This document shows positions 7,223 to 14,363 of a stretch of DNA of 33,963 nucleotides, piece after piece. The translations under genes were made by a program, and so were the position numbers. Below the pieces are notes generated by a model. It saw only the letters and a program-made list of their open reading frames with translations. It was not told where the DNA came from and made no database searches. Positions within the stretch are counted from its first letter, which is position 1. The number at the start of each line of letters is the position of its first letter. The stretch spans positions 259,420 through 293,382 of the forward strand of contig CP070662.1 in the NCBI GenBank assembly GCA_020355185.1. Reading direction: 5' to 3'. This DNA comes from an archaeon. Its GTDB lineage: Archaea; Aenigmatarchaeota; Aenigmatarchaeia; PWEA01; JAGHBM01.

Positions 7223-9889
7223 ATGAAGTTGCAGATTTTCGATGCCGACTATACGATGCTGAATGACAAGCCGGTGGTCCGTGTTTTCTGCAAGGACGAA
7301 TCAGGCAAAACCTTCTGCGTTTTCTGCAAGGATTACATGCCCTATTTTTACGCGCTCGGAGACCAGGAAAAAATAAGGCAGCAGCTGAAAAAATTCGAGG
7401 GTGAAATAAGAAAAATAGAGACGGTCAAAAGATTCCTTCCGGTGGGGTACCAGAAAGAGAAGACAGAGGTCCTTAAGATAACCACAAAGAACCCCTCCAA
7501 GGTCCCCGACCTGAGGGACAGTCTTGACTGCAGGACATTCGAAGCGGACATACTTTTCAAGTACAGGTTCTTTGCCGACAAAAACATTGGGGGGATGGGA
7601 TGGATAGAGGTGGAGGACAAGTTCGTAAACACCACCACAGTCTCCTGCAAGGGTCTGGAGACAAAGAAAATAAAGAGCATAGTCAGCGATAAGAACGCTC
7701 CCCTCAAGACAATGGCTCTGGACATAGAGACGGAGACCCCGACAGACAGGCTGCCGGAGACAGGAAAGGATGCCATAACCATGCTGAGCCTAGCTTTCTC
7801 AAAGAGTTACATGGGGCAGAAGGACATGGTTATAGTTTCCAAGCACGTCAGGCTCAGGGAGGACCAGAAAAAGAACACCATCTGCGTGGAAAGCGAAAAG
7901 AAGATGCTGGAAAAATTCAAGGACATAATTGACCAGTACGACCCGGACGTGATCACCGGCTACAACATAGAGAACTTCGACTTTCCCTTTATAGTCGGTA
8001 GGATGGAAAAACTCGGAATAAAGAGAGATTTGGGAAGGGCAAAAGACAAGTCGGTTTTCTGCAGCAAGTACGGCCCCAGATCGACCACCAGGATTACCGG
8101 AAGGGTGGTCGCGGATTCCTACCAGATTATAAAGAGGGATTTTTCGTTCAAGAGCTACAAGCTGGATGCCGTGGCGGAAAAGTTGCTTGGAAAGAAAAAG
8201 ATCGACATAAGCTACAGGGACTTTAACAAAATATGGAACGGCAAGGCGGAGGAATTGCAGAAGTTCATAGACTACTCAAGGAGGGATTCGGTACTTGCCC
8301 TCGACCTTATTGAGAAAAAAAATCTCATGGACAAGTACGTGGCTCTTTCCAAGGTTTCCGGAATCTTGTTCCAGGACGCACTCAACGGCGGGGAGACGAT
8401 AAGAATAGAGAATGTTTTACTAAAGGAGTTCAACAAAAAGGACGTTCTTTTTCCTCTCAAACCCAGCGACAGGGAGATAATGGAAAGGGCGAAGAAGAGA
8501 AAAAAAAGCGAGCTTAAGGGCGGCTTGGTTCTCCAGCCCAAGGCAGGGCTCCATACGGACGGGTACATCCTAGTCCTGGATTTCAAGAGCCTGTATCCCA
8601 GCATAATAAGAACCTACAACATCTGTCCCACCACGCTCCTAAGTGATGACATAAAAGTCAAGTGTAACCTGTCGCCAATTAAGACAAGGTTCGTTGACAG
8701 CGAGATCAGACCGGGCATCCTGCCTTTCGTTCTGGAAAGGCTTATCAAAGAGAGGTCAGTTGTAAAGAAAAGGATGCATCAGGAGAAGGATAGGGACGAA
8801 AAAAGACTTCTTTACGCGAAGCAGTGGGCCCTGAAAATACTGGCCAACGCCTTTTACGGTTATACCGGATACCTGAGAGCCAAGACCTACGTCGTGGAGG
8901 TGGCCAATACGATAACCGCCTTCGGCAGGGAACTCCTCCAGAAGACGAGAGAGGAGATAACTAACATGGGTTACGAAGTCATTTATGGCGACACGGATTC
9001 GGTTTTTGTGAAGGTCAAGACCAAGGATCTGGAAAATGCTTACAGGAAAGGCAACCAGATAGTGAGCAAGATAAAACTCCCCGGGAAACTCGTGTTGGAG
9101 TTTGAAAAGACCTTCCGTTCTTTTCTCATACTCACCAAAAAGAGATATGCCGCATGGAGCTTTGAGAAAACCAACGACGAATGGACAGAAAAGATAGAGA
9201 TGAAGGGCATAGAGACGGTCAGGAGAGACTGGCCTGATATAGTAACGGAAACTATGAACGTGGTAATAAACATAATACTTAAGGAGGGGGACGTGAAAAA
9301 AGCCATAAGGTACGTTCAGGGGGAGGTCGACAAGCTTAATGCGGGTGAGGTGGACCTGAAAAAACTTGCCGTAACAAAGAGCATAACCAAGAGCGTAGAC
9401 CGCTATGAAGGCATGCTGCCGCACATAGAGCTGGCCAAAAAACTCAGAAAGAGGTCACCCTCACAGGCACCCGTGGCCGGTTCCAGAATATCCTTTGTCA
9501 TAATACGGGGCAACCAGATGTTGAGCAAGCGGGCGGAGGACCCTGAGTACATATCAGAAAACAAACTCAAGATAGACTCCTGCTACTACATCGATAACCA
9601 GCTGCTTCCGCCGCTGGAAAGAATTTTCTCGGTTATAGGGGTGGATAAGGGGGAGCTTTTGGGCAAGGGCAGACAGTGTAACCTCAAGGACCTCCTCAAA
9701 CCGGCAAAGAGGAACCACAAAATAGAGACACCGCCGGAAAAAATCATCATAGAATCTCCGGAGGGGTTTTTGTGCAGGGAGTGCAAGAGAAATTTCAGGA
9801 GAATCCCGCTGGTGGGGAGATGCGACTGCGGTGGGGAGTTGTTTGCCTTCGGGAACGGGAACATGGGGAAGCTCATTAAAATATGTTGA
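7223..9889 (+). CDS. polB: DNA polymerase, family B
   Basis: The 888-residue enzyme has all the B-family proofreading and polymerase motifs. ExoI is LDIETE (D167, E169), ExoII is YNIENFDFPF (from 247) and ExoIII is YSRRD (351-355). Motif A is DFKSLYPSII (from 453), motif B is KILANAFYGYTGY (from 538) and motif C is YGDTDSVFV (from 588). No intein interrupts these sites, although such sites often carry inteins in archaea. The C-terminus ends in a CREC...CDCGG zinc ribbon (about 851-873). I chose ATG 7223, which gives MKLQIFDADY, over a TTG at 7199. Whether this or PolD is the main replicase cannot be read from the sequence, but the shortened DP1 next door makes the question open. Confidence 0.95.
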   Translation: MKLQIFDADYTMLNDKPVVRVFCKDESGKTFCVFCKDYMPYFYALGDQEKIRQQLKKFEGEIRKIETVKRFLPVGYQKEKTEVLKITTKNPSKVPDLRDSLDCRTFEADILFKYRFFADKNIGGMGWIEVEDKFVNTTTVSCKGLETKKIKSIVSDKNAPLKTMALDIETETPTDRLPETGKDAITMLSLAFSKSYMGQKDMVIVSKHVRLREDQKKNTICVESEKKMLEKFKDIIDQYDPDVITGYNIENFDFPFIVGRMEKLGIKRDLGRAKDKSVFCSKYGPRSTTRITGRVVADSYQIIKRDFSFKSYKLDAVAEKLLGKKKIDISYRDFNKIWNGKAEELQKFIDYSRRDSVLALDLIEKKNLMDKYVALSKVSGILFQDALNGGETIRIENVLLKEFNKKDVLFPLKPSDREIMERAKKRKKSELKGGLVLQPKAGLHTDGYILVLDFKSLYPSIIRTYNICPTTLLSDDIKVKCNLSPIKTRFVDSEIRPGILPFVLERLIKERSVVKKRMHQEKDRDEKRLLYAKQWALKILANAFYGYTGYLRAKTYVVEVANTITAFGRELLQKTREEITNMGYEVIYGDTDSVFVKVKTKDLENAYRKGNQIVSKIKLPGKLVLEFEKTFRSFLILTKKRYAAWSFEKTNDEWTEKIEMKGIETVRRDWPDIVTETMNVVINIILKEGDVKKAIRYVQGEVDKLNAGEVDLKKLAVTKSITKSVDRYEGMLPHIELAKKLRKRSPSQAPVAGSRISFVIIRGNQMLSKRAEDPEYISENKLKIDSCYYIDNQLLPPLERIFSVIGVDKGELLGKGRQCNLKDLLKPAKRNHKIETPPEKIIIESPEGFLCRECKRNFRRIPLVGRCDCGGELFAFGNGNMGKLIKIC

Positions 9890-9920
9890 TTTTTATTTAC
9901 TTCCCTCCTAAAATATTAAC

Positions 9921-10367
9921 ATGACCCCCATAGAGTACCTGACCATATTCTCGGACAGCATAATCTATCTTTCCACACTCTTCATACCTTTTTATCTCTG
10001 GGGGAACGACAGAAAGAAGCTGATTCTTTACATACTATGCCTTACATTCACCCTTATGGTCGTTTATTTTCTGAAAATAGGTCTGGCTTTTCCAAGACCC
10101 TCCTTTGCCCTGGTTCCCATCCCTCCCACATCCTCCTTTCCAAGCATGCACGCTTCCCTCGGTCTTTTGCCTGCGGGGTTCTTTTTCCATCTGAAAAAAT
10201 ACAGAATTACTCTTGCGGCTTACGGAATACTTATAGCCTATTCAAGGGTCTTGCTGGGCGTGCACTACTGGCCCGACATACTGGCGGGCGCCCTCCTGGG
10301 GTTCGCCATACCGCTGATAATTTTCCGTTACCAAAAACAAATTTACCGGTTCATCCAGTTCAAATAA
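9921..10367 (+). CDS. PAP2-family membrane phosphatase
   Basis: The 148-residue protein has about five membrane helices and the three-part PAP2 active site: KIGLAFPRP (K-x6-RP), PSMH in place of the common PSGH, and SRVLLGVHYWPD (SRx5HxxxD). Such enzymes remove phosphate from lipid phosphates such as polyprenyl diphosphate or phosphatidate on the outer face of the membrane. All catalytic residues are present. The gene overlaps the convergent transporter gene by 8 bases at its 3' end. The substrate is not determined; recycling of a polyprenyl carrier is one option. Confidence 0.88.
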   Translation: MTPIEYLTIFSDSIIYLSTLFIPFYLWGNDRKKLILYILCLTFTLMVVYFLKIGLAFPRPSFALVPIPPTSSFPSMHASLGLLPAGFFFHLKKYRITLAAYGILIAYSRVLLGVHYWPDILAGALLGFAIPLIIFRYQKQIYRFIQFK

Positions 10368-11544
10368 AGAAAAGGACTGTGGGTACTATGATGCATGCCA
10401 TCATATAGCTCCTTCTCGTGTTGGTTAGTATGCAGACCATCCCTATGGCCGTTGACAAAAAGAGGACAAATGTCCCCACAGCCCCTGTGAAGACGAAAGT
10501 AATGGCAATCAGAAAAATGATTATCGAAAGACTCACCTTTCTGTAGTCTATTCTCCGGAAAAAATTTATGAATCGTTTGCTGAGGTATATTGTTATCAGG
10601 GAGGAGAGGCCCCCGGCAAGGGCTATCGCCCCGATGAAGATGATTACGTCACCAAAAGTAAGAACCCCCATCAGCTCGTCAACCGCGACGGCCACACCGC
10701 TTCTAGGATTGCCTACAATCCAAAGAGCCAGAAGAGAGAATATTGCCACAACGGTGTTAACCCCTCCCATGGCTATCATGAACTTTTTTTCTGTCCTGTC
10801 CCTGAGAACCTCGCGGGATATGAAAGTGGCCTGGGCCGCCCCGACTCCCGGAAGCAGCCCCACCAGAATTCCGGAAAGCGAACCCACCAAACCTCCCTTA
10901 ACCACGTCAATTCTCCTCAGGGCATCGGCGGAGATTTTCTGCTCAGGTATCCGGGTCCTGTCCTTCAGGGATTTTATTATCATGCTCAGCCCAAAGAGCC
11001 CAGTGAGCATGGGAAGCAGACTGAACCTGCCGAGCAGATTCCCGTTAAGCACCAGATAACCAAGTGCGCCGGACATTGCAAACACCACCAGGCTCCAGGG
11101 TTTCCTGTCCTTGAGAAACATGAAGCCGGTTATGGTCACCAGCAACCAGTGGATGTTGGGCCTTATAAAATCGTAAAAGGAACCAACGAAAAACATCAGG
11201 AGTGGCATCAGGGTCAGGGCAATTAGAAGTGAAGCCAGGCCCCCAATTACAGTTAATCTTATTGCCTCATAGGCACGGCCCTGCATCATCATGTTGTGCC
11301 CGGGCAAAACGCTCAACGCCGTTCCCGGATCGGGAGCGCCCAGCAGTATGGATGGCAGAAAATCAAGAAAAGAATGGGCGATTGCTGAGGAAACAATCAA
11401 CACGGAGACAAGAAGGGGGTCGCCGAAAACAAAGCCCAGAAACAGAATGCATATGGTGTTTGGATGCAAACCGGGCACAAGGCCTGTCATAGTGCCGACT
11501 AAAACACCAAGAAAAACATGAAAAATAATAATAAACAGGTCCAT
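10360..11544 (-). CDS. TctA-family integral membrane protein
   Basis: The 394-residue protein has about ten hydrophobic helices and two pseudo-repeats, marked by GLVPGLHPNT near the N-terminus and GLLPGVGAAQAT near residue 230. This G-x-x-PG-[LV]-x pattern is the hallmark of the TctA permease family. Canonical TctA works with TctB and a binding protein TctC to import tricarboxylates. No TctB or TctC gene is visible here, as in the stand-alone archaeal TctA-like group, so the substrate is unknown. The small membrane protein upstream (11573-11797) is read in the same direction with 28 bases between. Confidence 0.8.
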   Translation of the reverse strand: MDLFIIIFHVFLGVLVGTMTGLVPGLHPNTICILFLGFVFGDPLLVSVLIVSSAIAHSFLDFLPSILLGAPDPGTALSVLPGHNMMMQGRAYEAIRLTVIGGLASLLIALTLMPLLMFFVGSFYDFIRPNIHWLLVTITGFMFLKDRKPWSLVVFAMSGALGYLVLNGNLLGRFSLLPMLTGLFGLSMIIKSLKDRTRIPEQKISADALRRIDVVKGGLVGSLSGILVGLLPGVGAAQATFISREVLRDRTEKKFMIAMGGVNTVVAIFSLLALWIVGNPRSGVAVAVDELMGVLTFGDVIIFIGAIALAGGLSSLITIYLSKRFINFFRRIDYRKVSLSIIIFLIAITFVFTGAVGTFVLFLSTAIGMVCILTNTRRSYMMACIIVPTVLFFI

Positions 11545-11572
11545 GCTTTACGTTTTAGGGGGATCCAATAAA

Positions 11573-11797
11573 TTATTTCTTTTTCGCTGCTTTAGTTGTG
11601 ACCTTCGGCGCTTTCCCCTTGTTTTGCATAGCATGGACTATTACTTCCAGAGAGGTTACTATGGCTGCTACAAGAAATCCGGTCCCGAATGAAACCATCG
11701 GTTCGTAAGCACCCATGTAATACATTAAAGCGCTCACTACCACCAGCAAAATGATGAATAGAGGCACTTCCTCCTTGAGTTGCCATCCTACTTTCAT
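11573..11797 (-). CDS. Small membrane protein, 74 aa
   Basis: Two hydrophobic helices (about residues 11-29 and 34-56) are followed by a tail rich in Lys and Ala (NKGKAPKVTTKAAKKK), which is likely cytoplasmic. I recognise no family. It starts right beside the divergent NAC gene and may be co-transcribed with the TctA-like gene downstream. ATG 11797 is preceded by TAATGTGATAGA, a GTGAT-type ribosome-binding site. Confidence 0.65.
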   Translation of the reverse strand: MKVGWQLKEEVPLFIILLVVVSALMYYMGAYEPMVSFGTGFLVAAIVTSLEVIVHAMQNKGKAPKVTTKAAKKK

Positions 11798-11862
11798 TCT
11801 ATCACATTAATCTTATAGTTCTATTATATATAATCTTTTCTTATATCTTTTAATGTGATAAC
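11798..11862. promoter_or_regulatory. Divergent promoter with 11-base inverted arms
   Basis: TATCACATTAA (11800-11810) and TTAATGTGATA (11850-11860) are perfect inverted arms around a 39-base AT-rich centre holding TATA-like runs (TATATATAATC, about 11825-11835). Each arm lies directly before a start codon and carries GTGAT, so part of the symmetry is the two ribosome-binding sites. Confidence 0.45.
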
Positions 11863-12183
11863 ATGTTCAATCCGAAGCAGATACAGCAGGCCATGAAGAA
11901 GATGGGCATAAAGTCAGAGGAAGTGGACGCGGAGGAGGTCGTCATCCGTTGCAGGGGCAGGAACATTGTGATAAAGGAGCCTTCCGTTTCAAAAATAAAA
12001 ATGGGAACACAGGAAACCTTTCAGGTGATGGGGAAAGTTTCCGAGGAACCCGCGGAGAAATTTTCCCAGGATGACGTAAAGCTCGTCACGGAGCAGACGG
12101 GGTGCTCTGAAGAGGAAGCCTTAAAGGCTCTGGAAGAGACCGGCGACATGGCTGAAGCCATCATGAAGCTCAATTCCCGTTAA
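11863..12183 (+). CDS. nac: Nascent polypeptide-associated complex protein (alpha-NAC)
   Basis: The 106-residue protein is a normal-length archaeal NAC. It opens with NPKQIQQAMKKMGIKSEEVDA, followed by the small beta-barrel NAC domain (EEVVIRCRGRNIVIKEPSVSKI, in two stretches to about residue 60). It ends in a UBA domain (DDVKLVTEQTGCSEEEALKALEE to the end). Archaeal NAC forms a homodimer and binds ribosomes and nascent chains. ATG 11863 follows TAATGTGATAAC. Confidence 0.95.
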   Translation: MFNPKQIQQAMKKMGIKSEEVDAEEVVIRCRGRNIVIKEPSVSKIKMGTQETFQVMGKVSEEPAEKFSQDDVKLVTEQTGCSEEEALKALEETGDMAEAIMKLNSR

Positions 12184-12190
12184 CAAAAAT

Positions 12191-12199
12191 CTTTAAATA
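12191..12199 (+). promoter_or_regulatory. TATA box of the 48-residue CxC protein
   Basis: CTTTAAATAGTT starts at 12191. The identical 12-base string begins at 12463, before the candidate guide RNA, so it appears to be a strong local promoter type. The transcript would start near 12220, about 25 bases before ATG 12244. Confidence 0.5.
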
Positions 12200-12243
12200 G
12201 TTTCCCGCTGAAGAATTCACATCATCCGGAGAGACGATGACAT

Positions 12244-12390
12244 ATGTGCGAAGTCAAGGAAAACGGAGACAATACAAAGGAGATAGAAGTCAAGTGCCAT
12301 TGCGGCAGGAAAATCAAGGTCAGGTTCCTTTCCCCAATCATGGTGGAGCAGAGTACCAGCCAAGAGTTAAGGGGAGAGGACAGCTGGTAG
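12244..12390 (+). CDS. Very small cysteine-containing protein, 48 aa
   Basis: ATG 12244 is preceded by GGAGAG (12227-12232 region) and its own TATA box. The 48-residue product is acidic at first (MCEVKENGDNTKEIEVK), then has CHCGRKIKVRFLSP, and ends in SQELRGEDSW. The C-H-C-G pair followed by basic and beta-like residues resembles one knuckle of a zinc ribbon, with a further Cys at position 2. I know no family match. A second, overlapping frame starting at 12237 is less protein-like and has no such motif. A T-rich stretch after the stop supports a separate short transcript. Confidence 0.55.
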   Translation: MCEVKENGDNTKEIEVKCHCGRKIKVRFLSPIMVEQSTSQELRGEDSW

Positions 12391-12398
12391 AACCAATT

Positions 12399-12419
12399 TC
12401 CTTTTTTATTTTCATTTCA
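12399..12419 (+). terminator. T-rich terminator after the 48-aa gene
   Basis: TTTCCTTTTTTATTTTCATT begins 9 bases after the stop codon. Runs of T without a hairpin are the usual archaeal terminators. Confidence 0.4.
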
Positions 12420-12429
12420 AACAGATTTA

Positions 12430-12444
12430 TATAACACTGTTATA
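12430..12444. promoter_or_regulatory. Palindrome TATAACA-C-TGTTATA before the guide-RNA promoter
   Basis: This perfect palindrome extends to 17 bases with one more A/T pair on each side. It is the same motif as at 4648-4662 and 21878-21892. It lies 18 bases upstream of the TATA box at 12463-12471. Confidence 0.6.
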
Positions 12445-12462
12445 TCTTTACCTGAAAACAAC

Positions 12463-12471
12463 CTTTAAATA
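12463..12471 (+). promoter_or_regulatory. TATA box of the candidate H/ACA RNA
   Basis: CTTTAAATA is followed by a predicted transcript start at about 12492-12497. This falls on the 5' base of the RNA stem beginning at 12494. Confidence 0.5.
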
Positions 12472-12491
12472 GTTCTTTTCACAACCCTTCT

Positions 12492-12568
12492 AAGGCCCGT
12501 CTCGATCAGCTCTCGGAAACCGGCTCCGGCCGCTTTGTGAAAAAGAGTGTTATGGGCGGGTCACAATT
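12492..12568 (+). ncRNA. Candidate H/ACA box guide RNA (pseudouridylation)
   Basis: The sequence folds as a single H/ACA hairpin. A lower stem GGCCCGUC (12494-12501) pairs over all 8 positions with GGCGGGUC (12555-12562), allowing G-U pairs. It is followed at once by ACA (12563-12565) and about 3 more bases. The internal pocket is UCGAUCA (12502-12508) on the left and GUUAUG (12549-12554) on the right. It is closed by GCUCU (12509-12513) with AGAGU (12544-12548), and the upper arm holds a GC-rich hairpin. The distance from the pocket top to ACA is 14 bases, the known family rule. The implied target is CAUAAC-UN-UGAUCGA. Its left half and the following UGA resemble helix 69 of 23S rRNA. Whether the upper arm forms the expected kink-turn is unclear. 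The RNA ends about 12 bases before the DUF167 gene. Confidence 0.58.
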
Positions 12569-12580
12569 TCATGGTTTCCC

Positions 12581-12847
12581 ATGCTTCTAAAAATCAGAGT
12601 AGTTCCGGGATCTGAAAAGGTCAGAATAAAGCTGGAAAGCTCGGATAATGGACCTTACCTTAAAATATGGTTAAAGAGCCCCGCAAAGAAGGGAAGAGCC
12701 AACAGGGAGCTTTCCCGTCTCCTGAAAAAGGTTTTCGGCGACTATACCTTTGTTTCCGGTGCAACCTCAAGGGAAAAGCTTATAAAGGTTGCCGGTGATA
12801 TAGATACTGTAATAAAAATTACAAGAGAACCTAAAGAACTTTCATAA
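12581..12847 (+). CDS. DUF167 (YggU-like) family protein
   Basis: The 88-residue protein matches DUF167 along its length: LKIRVVPGSEKVRIKL at the start, the central YLKIWLKSPAKKGRANREL, and a C-terminal SGATSREKLIKV. The conserved P-A-K-x-G-x-A-N-x-E/L element is complete. The family's function is not established; nucleic-acid binding has been suggested from its fold. It starts about 12 bases after the end of the candidate guide RNA, so it may be carried on the same primary transcript and be released by processing. Confidence 0.88.
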   Translation: MLLKIRVVPGSEKVRIKLESSDNGPYLKIWLKSPAKKGRANRELSRLLKKVFGDYTFVSGATSREKLIKVAGDIDTVIKITREPKELS

Positions 12848-12956
12848 TCATCATATCACGTTGGGTCTGTTTTGTTTTTGACCTGTTTAAAGTGCAGTGG
12901 GGAACAAGTTCTTTCTAAGGTTTTCAAACTAAAAAATCATATTTAGAGGTGAAATC
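12848..12956. promoter_or_regulatory. dnaG leader and promoter
   Basis: This 109-base gap contains a TATA-like CTGTTTAAAG near 12881-12890 and a strong ribosome-binding site GAGGTGA (about 12946-12952) five bases before ATG 12957. No other feature is visible. Confidence 0.45.
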
Positions 12957-14147
12957 ATGAGTAAACTGGCACAATCCACGTCAAAATATAATATAGTGGC
13001 CAAATTTCGGTCCAAAGGCGTTATAGAGAAACCTGATGTCATTGGAGCGGTTTTCGGGCAGACAGAGGGACTTTTGGGATCTGACATGGATCTCAGGGAG
13101 CTCCAGAGAACTGGGAGAATAGGGAGGATAGAGGTAAACCTGAACACAAAGAACGGCAACAGCAGCGGAACCATAGTAATCCCTTCTTCCCTGGATGCGA
13201 GCGAAACAGCCCTTATAGCAGCAACCCTGGAGACCATAGAAAGGGTGGGGCCCTGCGATGCCAAAATAAACATAGAAAAGGTAGAGGATATAAGAGCCGT
13301 AAAAAGGAAGTATGTCGTAGACAGGGCCAAGGAAATCCTTAAGAATGTTTTTGAAGAGAGTCTTCCGGAAACCCAGGAAATATCAGAGGAAATAAAAGAG
13401 GCCGTGCGTTCCTCGGAAGCAACCACCTACAAAGGACTGCCCTGCGGACCCAACATAATGTCCTTCGATTCGATTATAGTTTGTGAAGGGAGAGCAGACG
13501 TGATAAAACTGCTCAAAAACGGCATAAAAAACGTTATAGCAATAGAGGGCTCTTCTGTGCCCCAGGCAGTGGTGGAACTGAGTAAAGAAAAGACAACAAC
13601 CGTTTTCCTTGATGGAGACAGGGGAGGAGATCTCATACTCAAGGAAATGATCCAGAAGGGAGCGGACCTTGATTTTGTTGTCAGAGCCCCGAGAGGCAAA
13701 GAAGTGGAGGATTTGACGAAAAAAGAGATTTATAAAAGTCTGAGGGACAGGATATCTGCAGACCAGGAAAAGGTGGAAATCAATAACAAATCACTTCCAG
13801 ACCAGAAAAAGGTCGAAAAACCCCAAAAAGAGGTTTTAAAGGAAAAAGAAACCAGAGAAGAAGGCAAGGAGTTCAAAAAGATACTGTCCGACCTCACAGG
13901 AACACGAGCGGCCTACTTCTTTGACAAGGATATGAAGATAATAGGAAAGATACCCGTAAAGGAGATGTTTAGTGCCCTGAAAGAGATGAAAGATGTGCAC
14001 GCCCTGGTATTTGACGGTTCTGTGGACCAGAAGCTGATAAACTTTACTACAGACAAAAAAATCAGGTACCTTGTGGGAATGAAAATCAATGGAAGGATAA
14101 ATGTACCCAAAAGTCTGAGGGTTTTGATACAGAAGGATTTAAATTAG
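12957..14147 (+). CDS. dnaG: DnaG-type primase, archaeal
   Basis: The 396-residue protein is the short archaeal DnaG. The N-terminus (TSKYNIVAKFRSKGVIEKPDVIGAVFGQTEGLL, in two stretches) is the archaeal-specific domain. The central TOPRIM domain spans about residues 171-260, with SIIVCEGRADVIKLL (catalytic Glu) and FLDGDRGGDL (the DxD pair). After it comes a Lys/Glu-rich linker (about 265-305) and a C-terminal domain. Archaeal DnaG is known both as an RNA-polymerising primase and as an exosome subunit. All TOPRIM acids are present. Its stop overlaps the end of a tiny leftward zinc-ribbon gene by four bases. Confidence 0.94.
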   Translation: MSKLAQSTSKYNIVAKFRSKGVIEKPDVIGAVFGQTEGLLGSDMDLRELQRTGRIGRIEVNLNTKNGNSSGTIVIPSSLDASETALIAATLETIERVGPCDAKINIEKVEDIRAVKRKYVVDRAKEILKNVFEESLPETQEISEEIKEAVRSSEATTYKGLPCGPNIMSFDSIIVCEGRADVIKLLKNGIKNVIAIEGSSVPQAVVELSKEKTTTVFLDGDRGGDLILKEMIQKGADLDFVVRAPRGKEVEDLTKKEIYKSLRDRISADQEKVEINNKSLPDQKKVEKPQKEVLKEKETREEGKEFKKILSDLTGTRAAYFFDKDMKIIGKIPVKEMFSALKEMKDVHALVFDGSVDQKLINFTTDKKIRYLVGMKINGRINVPKSLRVLIQKDLN

Positions 14148-14257
14148 CAGAACAGTTCATCGTCGATGACAAGTCCGCAACTGCCGCAATAGACGAGAAT
14201 GTTTCTGCCATCATCCTCCTTTTTTACCCCGGAACTCCCGCATTCAGGGCATTTCAT
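14144..14257 (-). CDS. Mini zinc-ribbon protein, 37 aa
   Basis: A leftward ORF runs from ATG 14257 to TAA 14144-14146 and is closed upstream by an in-frame TGA at 14261-14263. The product opens MKCPECGSSGVKKEDDGRN and continues ILVYCGSCGLVIDDELFC. Two CxxC knuckles (CPEC and CGSC) 18 residues apart make a complete zinc ribbon like the N-terminal ribbon of TFB, with nothing else attached. The ATG is preceded by GGGTGTGAAAC and by a TATA-like GTTTAAATCAT (14288-14299). The function is unknown. Such minimal ribbons in archaea are often linked to transcription or translation. Confidence 0.75.
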   Translation of the reverse strand: MKCPECGSSGVKKEDDGRNILVYCGSCGLVIDDELFC

Positions 14258-14363
14258 GTTTCACACCCGATAAAAAAAGGCAAGGAAATGATTTAAACAT
14301 TTATCTATAAAGAAATATGCTTTATAAAATACATGATAAAGATTACTGATAAAAGGTGATATA
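14258..14363. promoter_or_regulatory. Divergent promoters of zinc ribbon and PIN-ATPase
   Basis: A leftward TATA box lies at 14288-14299 and a rightward one, TTTATAAAAT, at 14321-14330. AAAGGTGAT (14352-14360) is the ribosome-binding site for ATG 14364. Confidence 0.5.

Noticed and set aside
8756-9424. Leftward frame of 222 codons inside polB
   Set aside because: It lies opposite the palm motifs of polB. The composition is that of an antisense shadow, with no start signal.
7223-9889. Inteins in polB
   Set aside because: Motifs A, B and C are continuous and the length is normal.
12237-12434. 65-codon frame overlapping the 48-residue CxC protein
   Set aside because: It has no motif and runs into the T-rich terminator and the palindrome. 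The frame starting at 12244 has a better ribosome-binding site and a metal-binding pattern.
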